A stretch of DNA of 64,000 nt from Enterococcus haemoperoxidus ATCC BAA-382 (GTDB lineage: Bacteria > Bacillota > Bacilli > Lactobacillales > Enterococcaceae): the NCBI RefSeq assembly GCF_000407165.1, contig NZ_KE136480.1, positions 620,001 through 684,000 of the forward strand, read 5' to 3'. Each line of letters begins with the position of its first letter. The stretch's first letter is position 1. A program made the position numbers and the translations under genes. Of the stretch, positions 37,640-47,117 are shown piece after piece. The notes below the pieces were generated by a model. That model made no database searches. It had not been told where the DNA came from and saw nothing but the letters and a program-made list of their open reading frames with translations.

Positions 37640-38434
37640 ATGCGAAAACAATTAAAAGAAGCCAAACGAATCGTCATCAAAGTTGGGACAAGTACCTTGA
37701 TTTACCCCAACGGAAATATCAATTTAAGTGCCATCGATCAATTAGCCTTTACCTTATCCGATTTACGTAACCAAGACAAAGAGATCATCTTAGTCTCGTC
37801 TGGTGCAATCGGTGTTGGCTTAAATAAGTTAAACATGGACAAACGACCCCCGACCATTCCAGAACAACAAGCAGTTGCTGCGGTTGGGCAAGCGGAGTTG
37901 ATGAACATTTACAACCAGCGCTTTTTGACTTATAACCAGCAAATCGCCCAATTATTATTAACAAGAGATGTGATCGAATATCCTGAGAGCCGCAAAAATG
38001 TAACGAACACAATAGAACAACTCCTGAAAATGGGGATCATTCCAGTCATCAACGAAAATGATACTGTCGCAATCGATGAATTAGATCATCTAACAAAATT
38101 TGGCGACAATGATCAACTATCGGCAATCGTAACTCAACTGATACAAGCAGATGCGTTGATCATGTTATCTGATATCGATGGGTTCTTTTCTGATAATCCG
38201 AATACTAATAAAGACGCCACACTCTTTTCTGAAATCAATGAGATCAACGACGAGCTTTTACAATTAGCAGGTGGCAAAGGCAGCCGCTTTGGAACTGGCG
38301 GTATGTACAGTAAATTGAAAGCTGCAGAACGTGTACTAGCACATAATGGCGCCATGATTTTAGCAAATGGGCAGCAGCCTAAGATTATTTTTGATATTTT
38401 AAATGGTGAAATGATTGGTACGTTATTTATTTAG
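37640..38434 (+). CDS. proB: Glutamate 5-kinase
   Basis: 264 aa amino-acid kinase fold: [43 protein letters not shown] and [18 protein letters not shown]. It phosphorylates glutamate in proline synthesis and is feedback-inhibited by proline. It lacks the C-terminal PUA domain of the E. coli form, normal for lactic acid bacteria. The ATG at 37640 has GTGAGGT 6 nt upstream. proA follows after 22 nt. Confidence 0.94.
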   Translation: MRKQLKEAKRIVIKVGTSTLIYPNGNINLSAIDQLAFTLSDLRNQDKEIILVSSGAIGVGLNKLNMDKRPPTIPEQQAVAAVGQAELMNIYNQRFLTYNQQIAQLLLTRDVIEYPESRKNVTNTIEQLLKMGIIPVINENDTVAIDELDHLTKFGDNDQLSAIVTQLIQADALIMLSDIDGFFSDNPNTNKDATLFSEINEINDELLQLAGGKGSRFGTGGMYSKLKAAERVLAHNGAMILANGQQPKIIFDILNGEMIGTLFI

Positions 38435-38456
38435 TTCAAAAAAGGAGGAACGTTTC

Positions 38457-39704
38457 ATGACTGATTTAATACAATTAGGCAAACAAGCGAAAGAAACAGC
38501 TTATCAACTAGGTTTGATGGACGCAAAAACAAAAAATGATCTGTTACTGCATATGGCGGATGAGCTAGAAAAAAATACTGCTACAATCTTACTCGAAAAT
38601 CAGAAAGATTTAGCCACAGCCACAGAAAACGGGATTACTGAAACAATGCTTGATCGTTTACGTTTAACTGATGAACGAATTAAAGAAATGGCTGATGGCA
38701 TCCGTCAAGTTGCAACCTTGCCTGATCCAATCGGTGAAGTCGATAAAATGTGGAAAAATGAAGATGGCTTGATGATCGGTAAACAACGTGTGCCATTAGG
38801 TGTCATCGGCATCATCTATGAATCTCGTCCAAATGTGACAACAGATGCAGCCAGCCTTTGTTTTAAAACCGGAAATGCCGTAATTTTACGTGGCGGAAAA
38901 GAAGCATTTCACTCAAATCAAGTCTTAGTAACTGTTTTACAACAAGCGTTAAAACAAAAAGGCGCTTCCCCTTTTGCGATTCAATTTGTTGCTGATACTT
39001 CTCGGGAAACGGCTCAAAAATTGATGAAATTAAATGACTATCTAGATGTGTTGATTCCTCGTGGTGGTGCTAACCTGATCAAAACGGTTTTAACAACCGC
39101 AACTGTTCCAGTGATTGAAACAGGAACCGGTAATTGTCATGTTTATATCGATAAAGATGCCCAATTAGAAATGGCTACTAATATCATCGTCAATGCAAAA
39201 TGCCAACGTCCTTCTGTTTGTAACTCAGCAGAAACATTGTTGATCCATCAAGATGTAGCAGCAGATTTCCTTCCTGTTATCGAAAAAGCTCTGAATGAAT
39301 ATAATGTAGAATTACGTGCCGATGAACGAGCGATAGCAATTTTCAAGCAATCGATCCCAGCTACTGAAGAAGATTGGGAAACTGAGTTCAATGACTTCAT
39401 TTTAGCCGTTAAAGTCGTAGATTCTTTAGACGAAGCCATTCAGCATATCAATCGCTACAATACGAAACATTCTGAAAGTATTATCAGTGATAATTATTTT
39501 GCTACACAACAATTTTTACAGCAAGTTGATGCGGCGGCTGTTTATGCTAATGCTTCTACACGTTTTACAGATGGATTTGTTTTTGGTTTCGGTGCAGAAA
39601 TCGGTATTAGTACACAGAAACTGCATGCTAGAGGTCCGATGGGATTAGCGGAATTGACCTCTACAAAATATATTGTTTATGGCGATGGACAGTATCGGAA
39701 ATAA
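38457..39704 (+). CDS. proA: Gamma-glutamyl phosphate reductase
   Basis: 415 aa aldehyde-dehydrogenase fold. Visible motifs are [33 protein letters not shown] and the catalytic Cys in [17 protein letters not shown]. It makes glutamate 5-semialdehyde, the proline precursor. The ATG at 38457 has AAGGAGG 7 nt upstream, better than in-frame starts inside proB. A terminator follows. Confidence 0.95.
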   Translation: MTDLIQLGKQAKETAYQLGLMDAKTKNDLLLHMADELEKNTATILLENQKDLATATENGITETMLDRLRLTDERIKEMADGIRQVATLPDPIGEVDKMWKNEDGLMIGKQRVPLGVIGIIYESRPNVTTDAASLCFKTGNAVILRGGKEAFHSNQVLVTVLQQALKQKGASPFAIQFVADTSRETAQKLMKLNDYLDVLIPRGGANLIKTVLTTATVPVIETGTGNCHVYIDKDAQLEMATNIIVNAKCQRPSVCNSAETLLIHQDVAADFLPVIEKALNEYNVELRADERAIAIFKQSIPATEEDWETEFNDFILAVKVVDSLDEAIQHINRYNTKHSESIISDNYFATQQFLQQVDAAAVYANASTRFTDGFVFGFGAEIGISTQKLHARGPMGLAELTSTKYIVYGDGQYRK

Positions 39705-39715
39705 TTTTTAATTCA

Positions 39716-39759
39716 AAAATACTCGATCAATGAAGCTCTATTGATCGAGTATTTTTTCT
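39716..39759 (+). terminator. Terminator of proBA
   Basis: A 13-bp stem ATACTCGATCAAT with its complement, a 7-nt loop and TTTTTTCTT. Confidence 0.9.
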
Positions 39760-39809
39760 TATTTAATTTAGGATAACTACCTAATTTCATTTAACTGAAA
39801 TTGATCTTA

Positions 39810-42485
39810 TCAGGGAGTTTCACTCACTTGCCATAATATAGCCGCTTTGTATTGTCCTTTTTGAATAACCTCATTAGAAAAAACATTTAACTGCAATCCT
39901 TGTTTATTAGAATCCCAATTTTCACTAACATTGTAAATGCCAGTGCCTGACATTGTACCAACTTCAATTGGCTGAGATTCTCCTTCTTTTAATGCCACCT
40001 TAGTCGTATCATTTTGCTTATAATATAATGCTCTTGGAAGAACTTCACTTGGACTATCTTGACTAGTCAACGGTTTCGCTAAGGTGGCTGTTAATGTCCA
40101 ACTTGTTTTCTTCTTCCGTGTATCACCAATGATAAGCGGAACATCATATTTTGGTTGTTCGCCTTTAATAAATGATTTTGTTAAGTACTTATCCCCAAAA
40201 TTTAACGTTTTTGGAAACGAGTCTACAAATAACGTCCCTTTAAATTGATACTGTACTGTTTTTTCTTCTTTATCTATGGAAATAGCAGATTCATTATTTG
40301 GTGCTTTGACTAACTCAAAATGTTTTCCAACGAGTGAACTAATCACTACCTGAATCGTTGCTTCTTTTGTTAAATCAATCGTTGTCCCTGCATCTCCTCT
40401 TAAAACAACAGGATCACTTAAGGGGGTTCCCTCTTCGTCTACAAATTGTACCTGAACATTTTGTTTTTTCTCACCTACTATTAATTCAGTTACACTACTT
40501 TCTTTATCTGGACGATGTGCTTGACTCCCTATTATTTGAGCTCTAATCACATCTCCACCTTTTAAAGGAAAACCTACAGCAATGTTATGACGTCCATTTA
40601 CTTTTGCTGGAATTATGTTTGATACAACTACACCATTAACAGAAACTTTAAGCTGGTACTCACGATCAAATTCTATATTTTGATTTCCTATATCTACGGT
40701 GATATTCCCATCCCCAGCATAAGCTTCATTAATTAGTGGAGCATTAACGCTCCATCCTTCCCAATTAGAAGAATCTGAAACTACTTTTGTTACAGTTGTA
40801 CTTGTTTTATCTGCTTGACCTGCTTCATGACCAACAATTTTTGCCGTAATCACATCTTGTTCAACTAAAACGTTAGTTAAAGGTATAATAAATTCTCCGC
40901 CATTAAACGTAAACCGTTCTGTCCCAACTTTCACACCGTTTACGGATACAACTACATCATAGTTCCGATCATTAAATTTATTTTGTGGTGGGACACTACC
41001 AGTGATTACATCATCACCATGATCAGCATCATCAAGTATCGGTGGATCAACTATCCAGTTTGCCCAATTCTCTTGACCTTCCTTATTTTCTAATACGATG
41101 GTTTTTACTGTTTTACTTTGTTTTGCGGCTTCTCCAGGCTCATACCCAATTATATAGGCTTCGATAACATCACCGGTAGCTAAGTTTTTACCAAATACTG
41201 GTGCTCCATATACTCCTGGCTCAGGATCCAGTCCTCTATAAATGATTTCACCGTTTAAAACAATAACCAGTTGATATGTTCGTGAATATTGTCGATTTTG
41301 ATCCGGAACACTCCCTGTTATATTTGTTTCTTCATCGTATGCAGTTGAAATCGTTGGTGGTTTTACTTGCCATTGTTCCCATAGAGTCCCGTCTTGTCCG
41401 ATTGTATAGTAGCTGGGGGTAGATAGATTGGTATCTAAATAGCCATTTTCATGTACTGCTTTTTCTTTAGCAACAACTTGTGCTTTAATAACTGTACCGG
41501 ATATAAATTTTTGAATAGAGTTATATCTCCAATCACCTGATGCATCAATCGGAATATTTTGTGCGATAATCTTATTATTTGCACTTAATCTAATTGTGCA
41601 ATCAGCTGGGTGACGATTTTCCATATTCTGTTTGGTGATCCCTCCAAAAACACGATCATTTTCTGAAGTGATCGTTGTTGGATCTACTGGGTTTTCAATC
41701 CAACTGTTTAATTCTGTCACGTCATCATATAAATAACTACGAGATGGAGATGGGGAAAAGCTTAATGCCGTACCTCCTTGACTTGTTGCAAGGTCAACAT
41801 TGTAATACGACTTGCGCTCAATCAAAATCCCTGTATCTTTACTCCACCGTCCCAAATCAATGGTCATATCTATATTTTGCCATAAATCGGACATTGCGAT
41901 CGGATAGACTGGGGACAGAACATTAAAGGTTTCCGTACTTTCATTGTAATAAGCTCTATCTCTACCGGCTATAACACCAACATTTTTAGTTAGCAACTTT
42001 TGCATAGTAATATTGATACTGACCCCAATACTACCATTCCTATCGACTTGTCCCCCAATATACTCTTTATAATTAGGTGTACTAAAAAATGGTATAGCTA
42101 TCTCAGGATCGATCTTAATTCTACTCACGGTCTGCGCTCCAAGTCCAAAAACAGCCACAGCTTTTGATACTGATTTAAAATGCAAAATCCCCTTTTTGTT
42201 GTCTAGTATCTGAATAGTATCCACATATCCACTTCCGATACTTAAACGAGGTTGCGGACCCATCATTGGCTCCGTGCTCGATGTAGCAGTGGATGACTCC
42301 GATGACTCTACCTCAGTTTCAGTAGAACTTGTAGATTGATTGACTGATTGACTAGTCTCTTGTGCCGTAGACTGTTCGTCTGAATGATCACTCTCTTGCG
42401 CTATAGCATTAGTTGGTATCAGCAGTACCAGAATTGAACCTAAGAAAATAATCCTTTTGAGTATTGATTGTCTTTTAGTTCTCAT
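39810..42485 (-). CDS. Large WxL protein with Ig-like repeats (locus 2)
   Basis: 891 aa. Signal peptide (residues 1-29), a Ser/Thr-rich spacer (about 30-75), then a beta-rich globular region. Four Ig-like repeats of about 95 residues each open with a W-x-x-x-P or W-x-V-x-P motif (SWIENPVD, WQVKPPTISTAYDEETNITG, WIVDPPILDDADHGDDVITG, WSVNAPLINEAYAGDGNITV). A MucBP-like unit (VQFVDEEGTPLSDPVVL) follows, and a WxL domain ends it (SWTLTATL and ILWQVSETP). It is the last gene of locus 2 and should be displayed far from the wall. Adhesion is a reasonable inference. Confidence 0.88.
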   Translation of the reverse strand: MRTKRQSILKRIIFLGSILVLLIPTNAIAQESDHSDEQSTAQETSQSVNQSTSSTETEVESSESSTATSSTEPMMGPQPRLSIGSGYVDTIQILDNKKGILHFKSVSKAVAVFGLGAQTVSRIKIDPEIAIPFFSTPNYKEYIGGQVDRNGSIGVSINITMQKLLTKNVGVIAGRDRAYYNESTETFNVLSPVYPIAMSDLWQNIDMTIDLGRWSKDTGILIERKSYYNVDLATSQGGTALSFSPSPSRSYLYDDVTELNSWIENPVDPTTITSENDRVFGGITKQNMENRHPADCTIRLSANNKIIAQNIPIDASGDWRYNSIQKFISGTVIKAQVVAKEKAVHENGYLDTNLSTPSYYTIGQDGTLWEQWQVKPPTISTAYDEETNITGSVPDQNRQYSRTYQLVIVLNGEIIYRGLDPEPGVYGAPVFGKNLATGDVIEAYIIGYEPGEAAKQSKTVKTIVLENKEGQENWANWIVDPPILDDADHGDDVITGSVPPQNKFNDRNYDVVVSVNGVKVGTERFTFNGGEFIIPLTNVLVEQDVITAKIVGHEAGQADKTSTTVTKVVSDSSNWEGWSVNAPLINEAYAGDGNITVDIGNQNIEFDREYQLKVSVNGVVVSNIIPAKVNGRHNIAVGFPLKGGDVIRAQIIGSQAHRPDKESSVTELIVGEKKQNVQVQFVDEEGTPLSDPVVLRGDAGTTIDLTKEATIQVVISSLVGKHFELVKAPNNESAISIDKEEKTVQYQFKGTLFVDSFPKTLNFGDKYLTKSFIKGEQPKYDVPLIIGDTRKKKTSWTLTATLAKPLTSQDSPSEVLPRALYYKQNDTTKVALKEGESQPIEVGTMSGTGIYNVSENWDSNKQGLQLNVFSNEVIQKGQYKAAILWQVSETP

Positions 42486-42567
42486 GATTTTCTCTCCATT
42501 TTTATTACATATTTTATCTTTGACCCTACTTCTTTAAGATTACACATCTGCTATTTTTAAGCTTGAT

Positions 42568-42894
42568 TTACTTCCATGTCATCTTAGCCATTATACTTTT
42601 CAAACAATAAACGCCGACCAATACAATCAGTAATGAAAACCCCAGAAGCACCCAAATAACAGATGTTATTAAATCTCCTGTTGAAGGGAGCTTTCCATGT
42701 GAATTTGTAGTCACCTCTCCTTGCCTCAAAGGAGGCTGAAGTATTGAGGGAAGCAATAGGTTATCCTCATCTTTTAGAAAAGTGATCGATACATCAGTCG
42801 TACTGTCTAACTTATCTATAGCTTCAACTTTTTCACTGTATAAAAAACAGCTCACCATTACAAAAATCAATAGTATGACCCCATTTCTTTTCAT
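42568..42894 (-). CDS. Small LPxTG-anchored protein of WxL locus 2
   Basis: 108 aa with a signal peptide (to about SEKVEA), the short TDVSITFLK segment also seen in the WxL proteins, a Pro-rich linker, the sortase motif LPSTG, a membrane helix and a short basic tail. The ATG at 42894 has GAGGAGA 6 nt upstream. It matches the 106-aa LPxTG protein of locus 1 but sits after the second WxIP rather than the first. Confidence 0.85.
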   Translation of the reverse strand: MKRNGVILLIFVMVSCFLYSEKVEAIDKLDSTTDVSITFLKDEDNLLLPSILQPPLRQGEVTTNSHGKLPSTGDLITSVIWVLLGFSLLIVLVGVYCLKSIMAKMTWK

Positions 42895-43016
42895 TTTGAT
42901 CTCCTCTTTCTTTGTTATAGCATTAATACGCACCACGATTACTTAAATCATTATTAATAACTAAAGTTATTTATTGGAAATTTTTGTAACTTCTATTTAT
43001 CTTTTAGAGAAATAGA

Positions 43017-44054
43017 TTAGGATCGTTTAATTTTAGGATTTTTTTTATTATTGATTAAAGCTAGGATCACTACTATTAAAAGAATCACGGGCAATAGCAA
43101 CCACCAATAATTAAAACTTGAATCCTCCTTTTCAGTCGCTTGCTTATTGATTTGTTCTGCTTCAATTTTTGTAAAGTTAAAATTTTTTACCCACGTCCAA
43201 TTGGTTCCCTGTTCTGTTGTCACCTTGATATCTGCTGTATATTCTCCAGCAGTCATTTTTTGATCATAAAAAGACACAGGCAAATCAATCATTGAATGCG
43301 GAGCCATTCTCATCTCTTTTTTATTAAAATCAATCAATACTTTTGTACTATTTTTCTCTCTAATCTTAATATTAGCCGACATTTTTTCAACAAAAACTCC
43401 TTTAGTATTTGAAATATTTACAAATAAGGAGTAAACGCCGTCTTTTAATTTTAGATAAACATCGTTGAGCTTCATTACTGGTTTTATTTTTTTTGTATCT
43501 GCTTCACTGAGTAAGACACCGATTAAAAAAGCAAACTTATTCTGGATAAAGTTACTTCCATCCTGAGAATCACTCTCTCTGACAATTGGTTTCAATTGAA
43601 TCCCACCCGTTATGTAACCTTCAAATTCTACTTTTGGAGCCATGATCGTAAAGTCGATCGTTTCACTACTATTCGGCGCTAAAGTGACTTCCTCTGGGCC
43701 TGTCATGATTTCAGCGAGATCGTAATTCAACGAAACATCTTTTTCTAGTTTGTTAGGTCCATACTCAATGACACCATTTCCATTTGTTTTTGCGCTATTC
43801 ACATTGATTTCAACTTTTAGCTGTCTTGTGGATGTATTATTTAATTTTAGCTGAATCACTTGTTTCTGTCCAGTTTGTATTAAAAGATCGTAGTACCCAA
43901 TATTTTTATCTTGCTGATTCTCAGGGAACAATACCTCATAAGAAAAATCCTTGATTAAATCAGATGCATTTTCATTAGAAAAAACTGTAATAGGCTTACC
44001 AAATAGGAAAATGATTCCTAAAATTAGATAATATAGTCGTCTTTTTTTTATCAT
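43017..44054 (-). CDS. DUF916/DUF3324 WxL-interacting protein, second of locus 2
   Basis: 345 aa. Signal peptide, DUF916 (starting FSYEVLFPENQQDKNIGYYD), DUF3324 (about 175-300) and a C-terminal membrane helix (about 318-336) with a basic tail NNKKNPKIKRS. Its closest relative in the window is the locus 3 protein at 60775-61854 (same FPENQ-x-K-x-IGYY start), not the first WxIP of locus 2. This suggests it is specialised for a different WxL partner, perhaps the 891-aa protein next to it. Confidence 0.9.
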   Translation of the reverse strand: MIKKRRLYYLILGIIFLFGKPITVFSNENASDLIKDFSYEVLFPENQQDKNIGYYDLLIQTGQKQVIQLKLNNTSTRQLKVEINVNSAKTNGNGVIEYGPNKLEKDVSLNYDLAEIMTGPEEVTLAPNSSETIDFTIMAPKVEFEGYITGGIQLKPIVRESDSQDGSNFIQNKFAFLIGVLLSEADTKKIKPVMKLNDVYLKLKDGVYSLFVNISNTKGVFVEKMSANIKIREKNSTKVLIDFNKKEMRMAPHSMIDLPVSFYDQKMTAGEYTADIKVTTEQGTNWTWVKNFNFTKIEAEQINKQATEKEDSSFNYWWLLLPVILLIVVILALINNKKNPKIKRS

Positions 44055-44163
44055 TCACTATTTCCTATCGTCTAAGCTATGTAATGCACGACTTAAACTA
44101 TCCTTCCTTATATTTTATGCTAACACTAATTGTTTAGATCTCTACTTATAATAAATTTTCTAA

Positions 44164-44204
44164 ATGAACAACTTATAACAATAACTATCTACTCAATCTA
44201 TACT
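44164..44204. repeat. Inverted repeat arm left of wxl gene (locus 2)
   Basis: 41 nt beginning ATGAACAACTTATAACAATA, complementary to 44990-45028: 26 identical positions, a 2-nt indel, then 12 more identities (TCAATCTATACT). Encloses the wxl gene at 44250-44963. Confidence 0.88.
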
Positions 44205-44249
44205 CTATTTTTATTTTTTAGCATTCAATTATTTCCATTGGTTAAAAAT

Positions 44250-44963
44250 TTATTGTTGTAAATCGTCTAGTGTCCATGATACTTGACCTGTAAATGACTC
44301 ACCGGAAGCTTTATCTGCTTGTGCATCCGTTACAACTAATTTCACATCTTTAATCAATGTTGAAACTCCGCCTTTAATGTCGTTTGCTTTTGCTTTTACC
44401 AATACTGGTTGTTGTGTTGTCGCTCCAGCTTCTACAGATAACGATTTAACTTTTCCATCACCAAGTGTGATCCCTGCATTAGGATCTAATGCTTTAAGAA
44501 CACCTTCATCACCTGGTTTGTTTGCAATAAAATCATTGTCTTCTCCGATTGTTGTACCAATATCATATGCTTGTGCATCATTTAAATTAAACGTTAGTTT
44601 AGATGCTAATTTCTTAGAAGCATCAGCTGTCGTCAATTCTGATAATTTAACTTTTAATTCCCATGGTGTAGAAACAGTTTGTCTGTCATCATTGACAACC
44701 AAATATTGGTCACCTACCACAGTGTTATTAAACGTTGCTGAAGCTCCAACAGCTTTTTGCTCACCAAATTGGAAAGAAGACGGTTTCCAAACAAGTGATA
44801 AGTTGTTTTTATAAGGTTTGTTTTCCCCAGGGATCGTTGGTTCGTCTGACTTAAAGTTCACACCAACATCTGTTTTATCTTCATATGTTTTTGCATCAGC
44901 TGAGGTAGCAAATGCCATTAATGCTGCTGTTGATAATAAGGTAACTAATACTGCTTTTTTCAT
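44250..44963 (-). CDS. WxL-domain surface protein (locus 2)
   Basis: 237 aa, the same length as the locus 1 WxL protein. Signal peptide ends at SADA; then a WxL domain with PWELKVKL near residue 100 and SWTLDDLQ at the C-terminus. It shares long runs with locus 1, including GEQKAVGASATFNN and YLVVNDDRQ. It follows the 74-aa protein by 76 nt and precedes the second WxIP gene by about 195 nt. Like its paralogue it is enclosed by inverted repeats. Confidence 0.93.
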   Translation of the reverse strand: MKKAVLVTLLSTAALMAFATSADAKTYEDKTDVGVNFKSDEPTIPGENKPYKNNLSLVWKPSSFQFGEQKAVGASATFNNTVVGDQYLVVNDDRQTVSTPWELKVKLSELTTADASKKLASKLTFNLNDAQAYDIGTTIGEDNDFIANKPGDEGVLKALDPNAGITLGDGKVKSLSVEAGATTQQPVLVKAKANDIKGGVSTLIKDVKLVVTDAQADKASGESFTGQVSWTLDDLQQ

Positions 44964-44989
44964 TTTTTTACCGTCCTTTTATATTGAAA

Positions 44990-45028
44990 AGTATAGATTG
45001 ACGATAGTTATTGTTATAAGTTGTTCAT
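44990..45028. repeat. Inverted repeat arm right of wxl gene (locus 2)
   Basis: 39 nt, the complement of 44164-44204. It lies in the 5' leader of wxl before its ribosome binding site. Confidence 0.88.
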
Positions 45029-45039
45029 TCTTTGTTTTA

Positions 45040-45264
45040 TTATTGTAGAAGTTCTATTTGGTCTCTCAATAGAGTGAATAAGTAGGCAATCAAGCCTAGG
45101 CTAGTTAACGAAATAAATAGTAAACTAAAGTTTAAGGTTAGTAGAGATTTTTTCTTTCTTAATTTTTTGATCAAGAAAACATCTCGCGATAACAGAATCA
45201 AGAAAACTACTAAAGACACAATAGCGATACCACCTAATATAAATATCCATAGATAATCGATCAT
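45040..45264 (-). CDS. Small two-helix membrane protein of WxL locus 2
   Basis: 74 aa paralogue of the locus 1 protein at 24801-25025: MIDYLWIFILGG at the start, two membrane helices with a basic loop (KKLRKKKS) and the same C-terminal RDQIELLQ. No domain is recognised. It lies 51 nt after the WxIP gene. Confidence 0.75.
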   Translation of the reverse strand: MIDYLWIFILGGIAIVSLVVFLILLSRDVFLIKKLRKKKSLLTLNFSLLFISLTSLGLIAYLFTLLRDQIELLQ

Positions 45265-45315
45265 TTATCTCACCCGCTTTCAGATTTTTTTCAAACTAAA
45301 GGATTCATCCTTTAG

Positions 45316-46380
45316 CTAGTCAATCAATTTTTTCTTTCTTTTTCCTTTTTTCCTTTTTTTCTTCCATTCAATTTCCATTCTTTTTCTTCTGACAAAAAGC
45401 ATTGAAACAATAATTAGCATTAAACTTAGACAAAAAATCGTTGCAGCCTTGATCCATGTTGGCGTAATGATCTTAAACCCACTCTCATCATTCATTGTTT
45501 TTGCTTGTTCACCTGTGATTGTAAATTCTTTTTCAAACTTCCAATCACTGTATCCATCGTTTGCATTCATCGTTAAAATATAGTTGCCCGCTCGAACGGT
45601 TCCTGTGCCCCAATCCATTTCAAAATCAAAATGACTGTTTGGCGCCAACATATAATCTTCAACTTTCTTTTTCTTCAAGACTTTTTGACTATCTTTTTCT
45701 TTGACCTCAGCGATGATCTCTAAATTAGAAAGTATCTTGGGTTCAGGATTTTGTAAGGTGGTTAAAATCATTTTCTTACCACGTTTCAATGTTGACTTAG
45801 CATCTATTAAGTTCAATGTTTTAGAATCTTTATAATCATCTCCAGTTTCAGAGATAGTCAGACCGATTCGATAAGAAAATTTACTAGAAACCTGTTCTTC
45901 ATTTTCAGAATCGTCCACTTCAAAAACCAGTGCCCCCATTTTCACCCCTTTGTAATGTTCTGTAGGAGGTATAAGCTTAAAAATAGCTTCCTTCTCTTCA
46001 AAGTTTCCAACCGTTAAACTAGGTGTTTCGACTTTTAGAATTGAGCTAATTGGATCATGAAGAGTTGTATCCAACATTTTTTTGTCATTTGTATATTCAA
46101 TCGTTCCGTTGTCACCTGTAAATGCATCTGTTGCATATATTTTTAATTTAATTGGCTCTTTTTGTGTACTTTTTACTTTTACCTTTAAAAGTTGCTCTTC
46201 TCCTGGGACTGTTTGGATATAAAAATAACTTTTTTCTGGATCGATTTGTTTTCCGTTCAGAACGGCTGACACGGTATACCCTAAATTGGATGACTCGTCG
46301 GCAGCTAAAGATCTATTAGGAAATAAAAACAAGAACAAACTTGCAAGTACTAGTGTGTATACTAACGTGTGTTTTTTCAT
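45316..46380 (-). CDS. DUF916/DUF3324 WxL-interacting protein, first of locus 2
   Basis: 354 aa, the direct counterpart of the locus 1 WxIP: YTVSAVLNGKQIDPEKSYFY, then NFEEKEAIFKLIPP, KRGKKMILTTLQNPEPKILS, HFDFEMDWGTGTV, a membrane helix at about 318-336 and a Lys-rich tail. The start overlaps the 226-aa gene by 4 nt (ATGA), so the two are translationally coupled. Confidence 0.92.
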   Translation of the reverse strand: MKKHTLVYTLVLASLFLFLFPNRSLAADESSNLGYTVSAVLNGKQIDPEKSYFYIQTVPGEEQLLKVKVKSTQKEPIKLKIYATDAFTGDNGTIEYTNDKKMLDTTLHDPISSILKVETPSLTVGNFEEKEAIFKLIPPTEHYKGVKMGALVFEVDDSENEEQVSSKFSYRIGLTISETGDDYKDSKTLNLIDAKSTLKRGKKMILTTLQNPEPKILSNLEIIAEVKEKDSQKVLKKKKVEDYMLAPNSHFDFEMDWGTGTVRAGNYILTMNANDGYSDWKFEKEFTITGEQAKTMNDESGFKIITPTWIKAATIFCLSLMLIIVSMLFVRRKRMEIEWKKKRKKGKRKKKLID

Positions 46381-47057
46381 TTGACGTTTACTTTCTCCTT
46401 ATTAAAATAGATTGAACAATCCTTTTTTATCGTTTCAATATAAATGTCTGTGTAGTATTTATTATTTGTATCTAGATAAATTTCTCCACTTAATCGTACA
46501 CTCTCTTTTCCTTGCCATTGAGCGATAAACGAAGTTGCTTCTTTCTTTGCTTTGTCTTCTGTCTCAAATGGCCCTAGCGTGTCAATGGTTTCTCCTTCTT
46601 CATAGTAAAAATCTATTTTTCGGAAATCGTTCATTGCAAGAACGAATATGATATAAACTAAACTCAAAGCTAAGATCATCAAGACAAAGTAAATCAATCC
46701 AACTATATTGAATAATAAAGATAGAAAAAATAATATATTCAAGCTTAAAAATAATAAAACAGATACTATATGCTGTTGCTCTTTTTTATTAACCAAGTAA
46801 AACAAATAGGTAGAAAACATAGTCCATACCATTAATAGAAAACCAAAAACAAGATAAATAATCGATTCGGTCCAATTGTCATTTAATAACGATAGCAATT
46901 GAAGGAAAAATGACAGTCTTTTATCTATATAGAAATAAGCTTCTTTATAAAATAAATAGAAGTTTATTAAATATATGATCCATCCTGCCACAAGGATTCC
47001 TTCTATAAGAAAGAAACGCCGTAAAAAAATATTTTTTATCGTATTTGTGTTACTCAT
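46377..47057 (-). CDS. Membrane protein of WxL locus 2, unknown
   Basis: 226 aa with four predicted membrane helices (about residues 13-32, 56-82, 97-118, 120-145) and a soluble C-terminal domain (GPFETEDKAKKEATSFIA ... GEIYLDTNNKYYTDIYIE). It is the paralogue of the 214-aa protein in locus 1. No known family is recognised. Confidence 0.75.
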   Translation of the reverse strand: MSNTNTIKNIFLRRFFLIEGILVAGWIIYLINFYLFYKEAYFYIDKRLSFFLQLLSLLNDNWTESIIYLVFGFLLMVWTMFSTYLFYLVNKKEQQHIVSVLLFLSLNILFFLSLLFNIVGLIYFVLMILALSLVYIIFVLAMNDFRKIDFYYEEGETIDTLGPFETEDKAKKEATSFIAQWQGKESVRLSGEIYLDTNNKYYTDIYIETIKKDCSIYFNKEKVNVK

Positions 47058-47117
47058 TAGTTATTTCATTCCTTTTTAGGTTTTGTACTTTAAATTTTTG
47101 AGCTAGTTATGCGTCAT

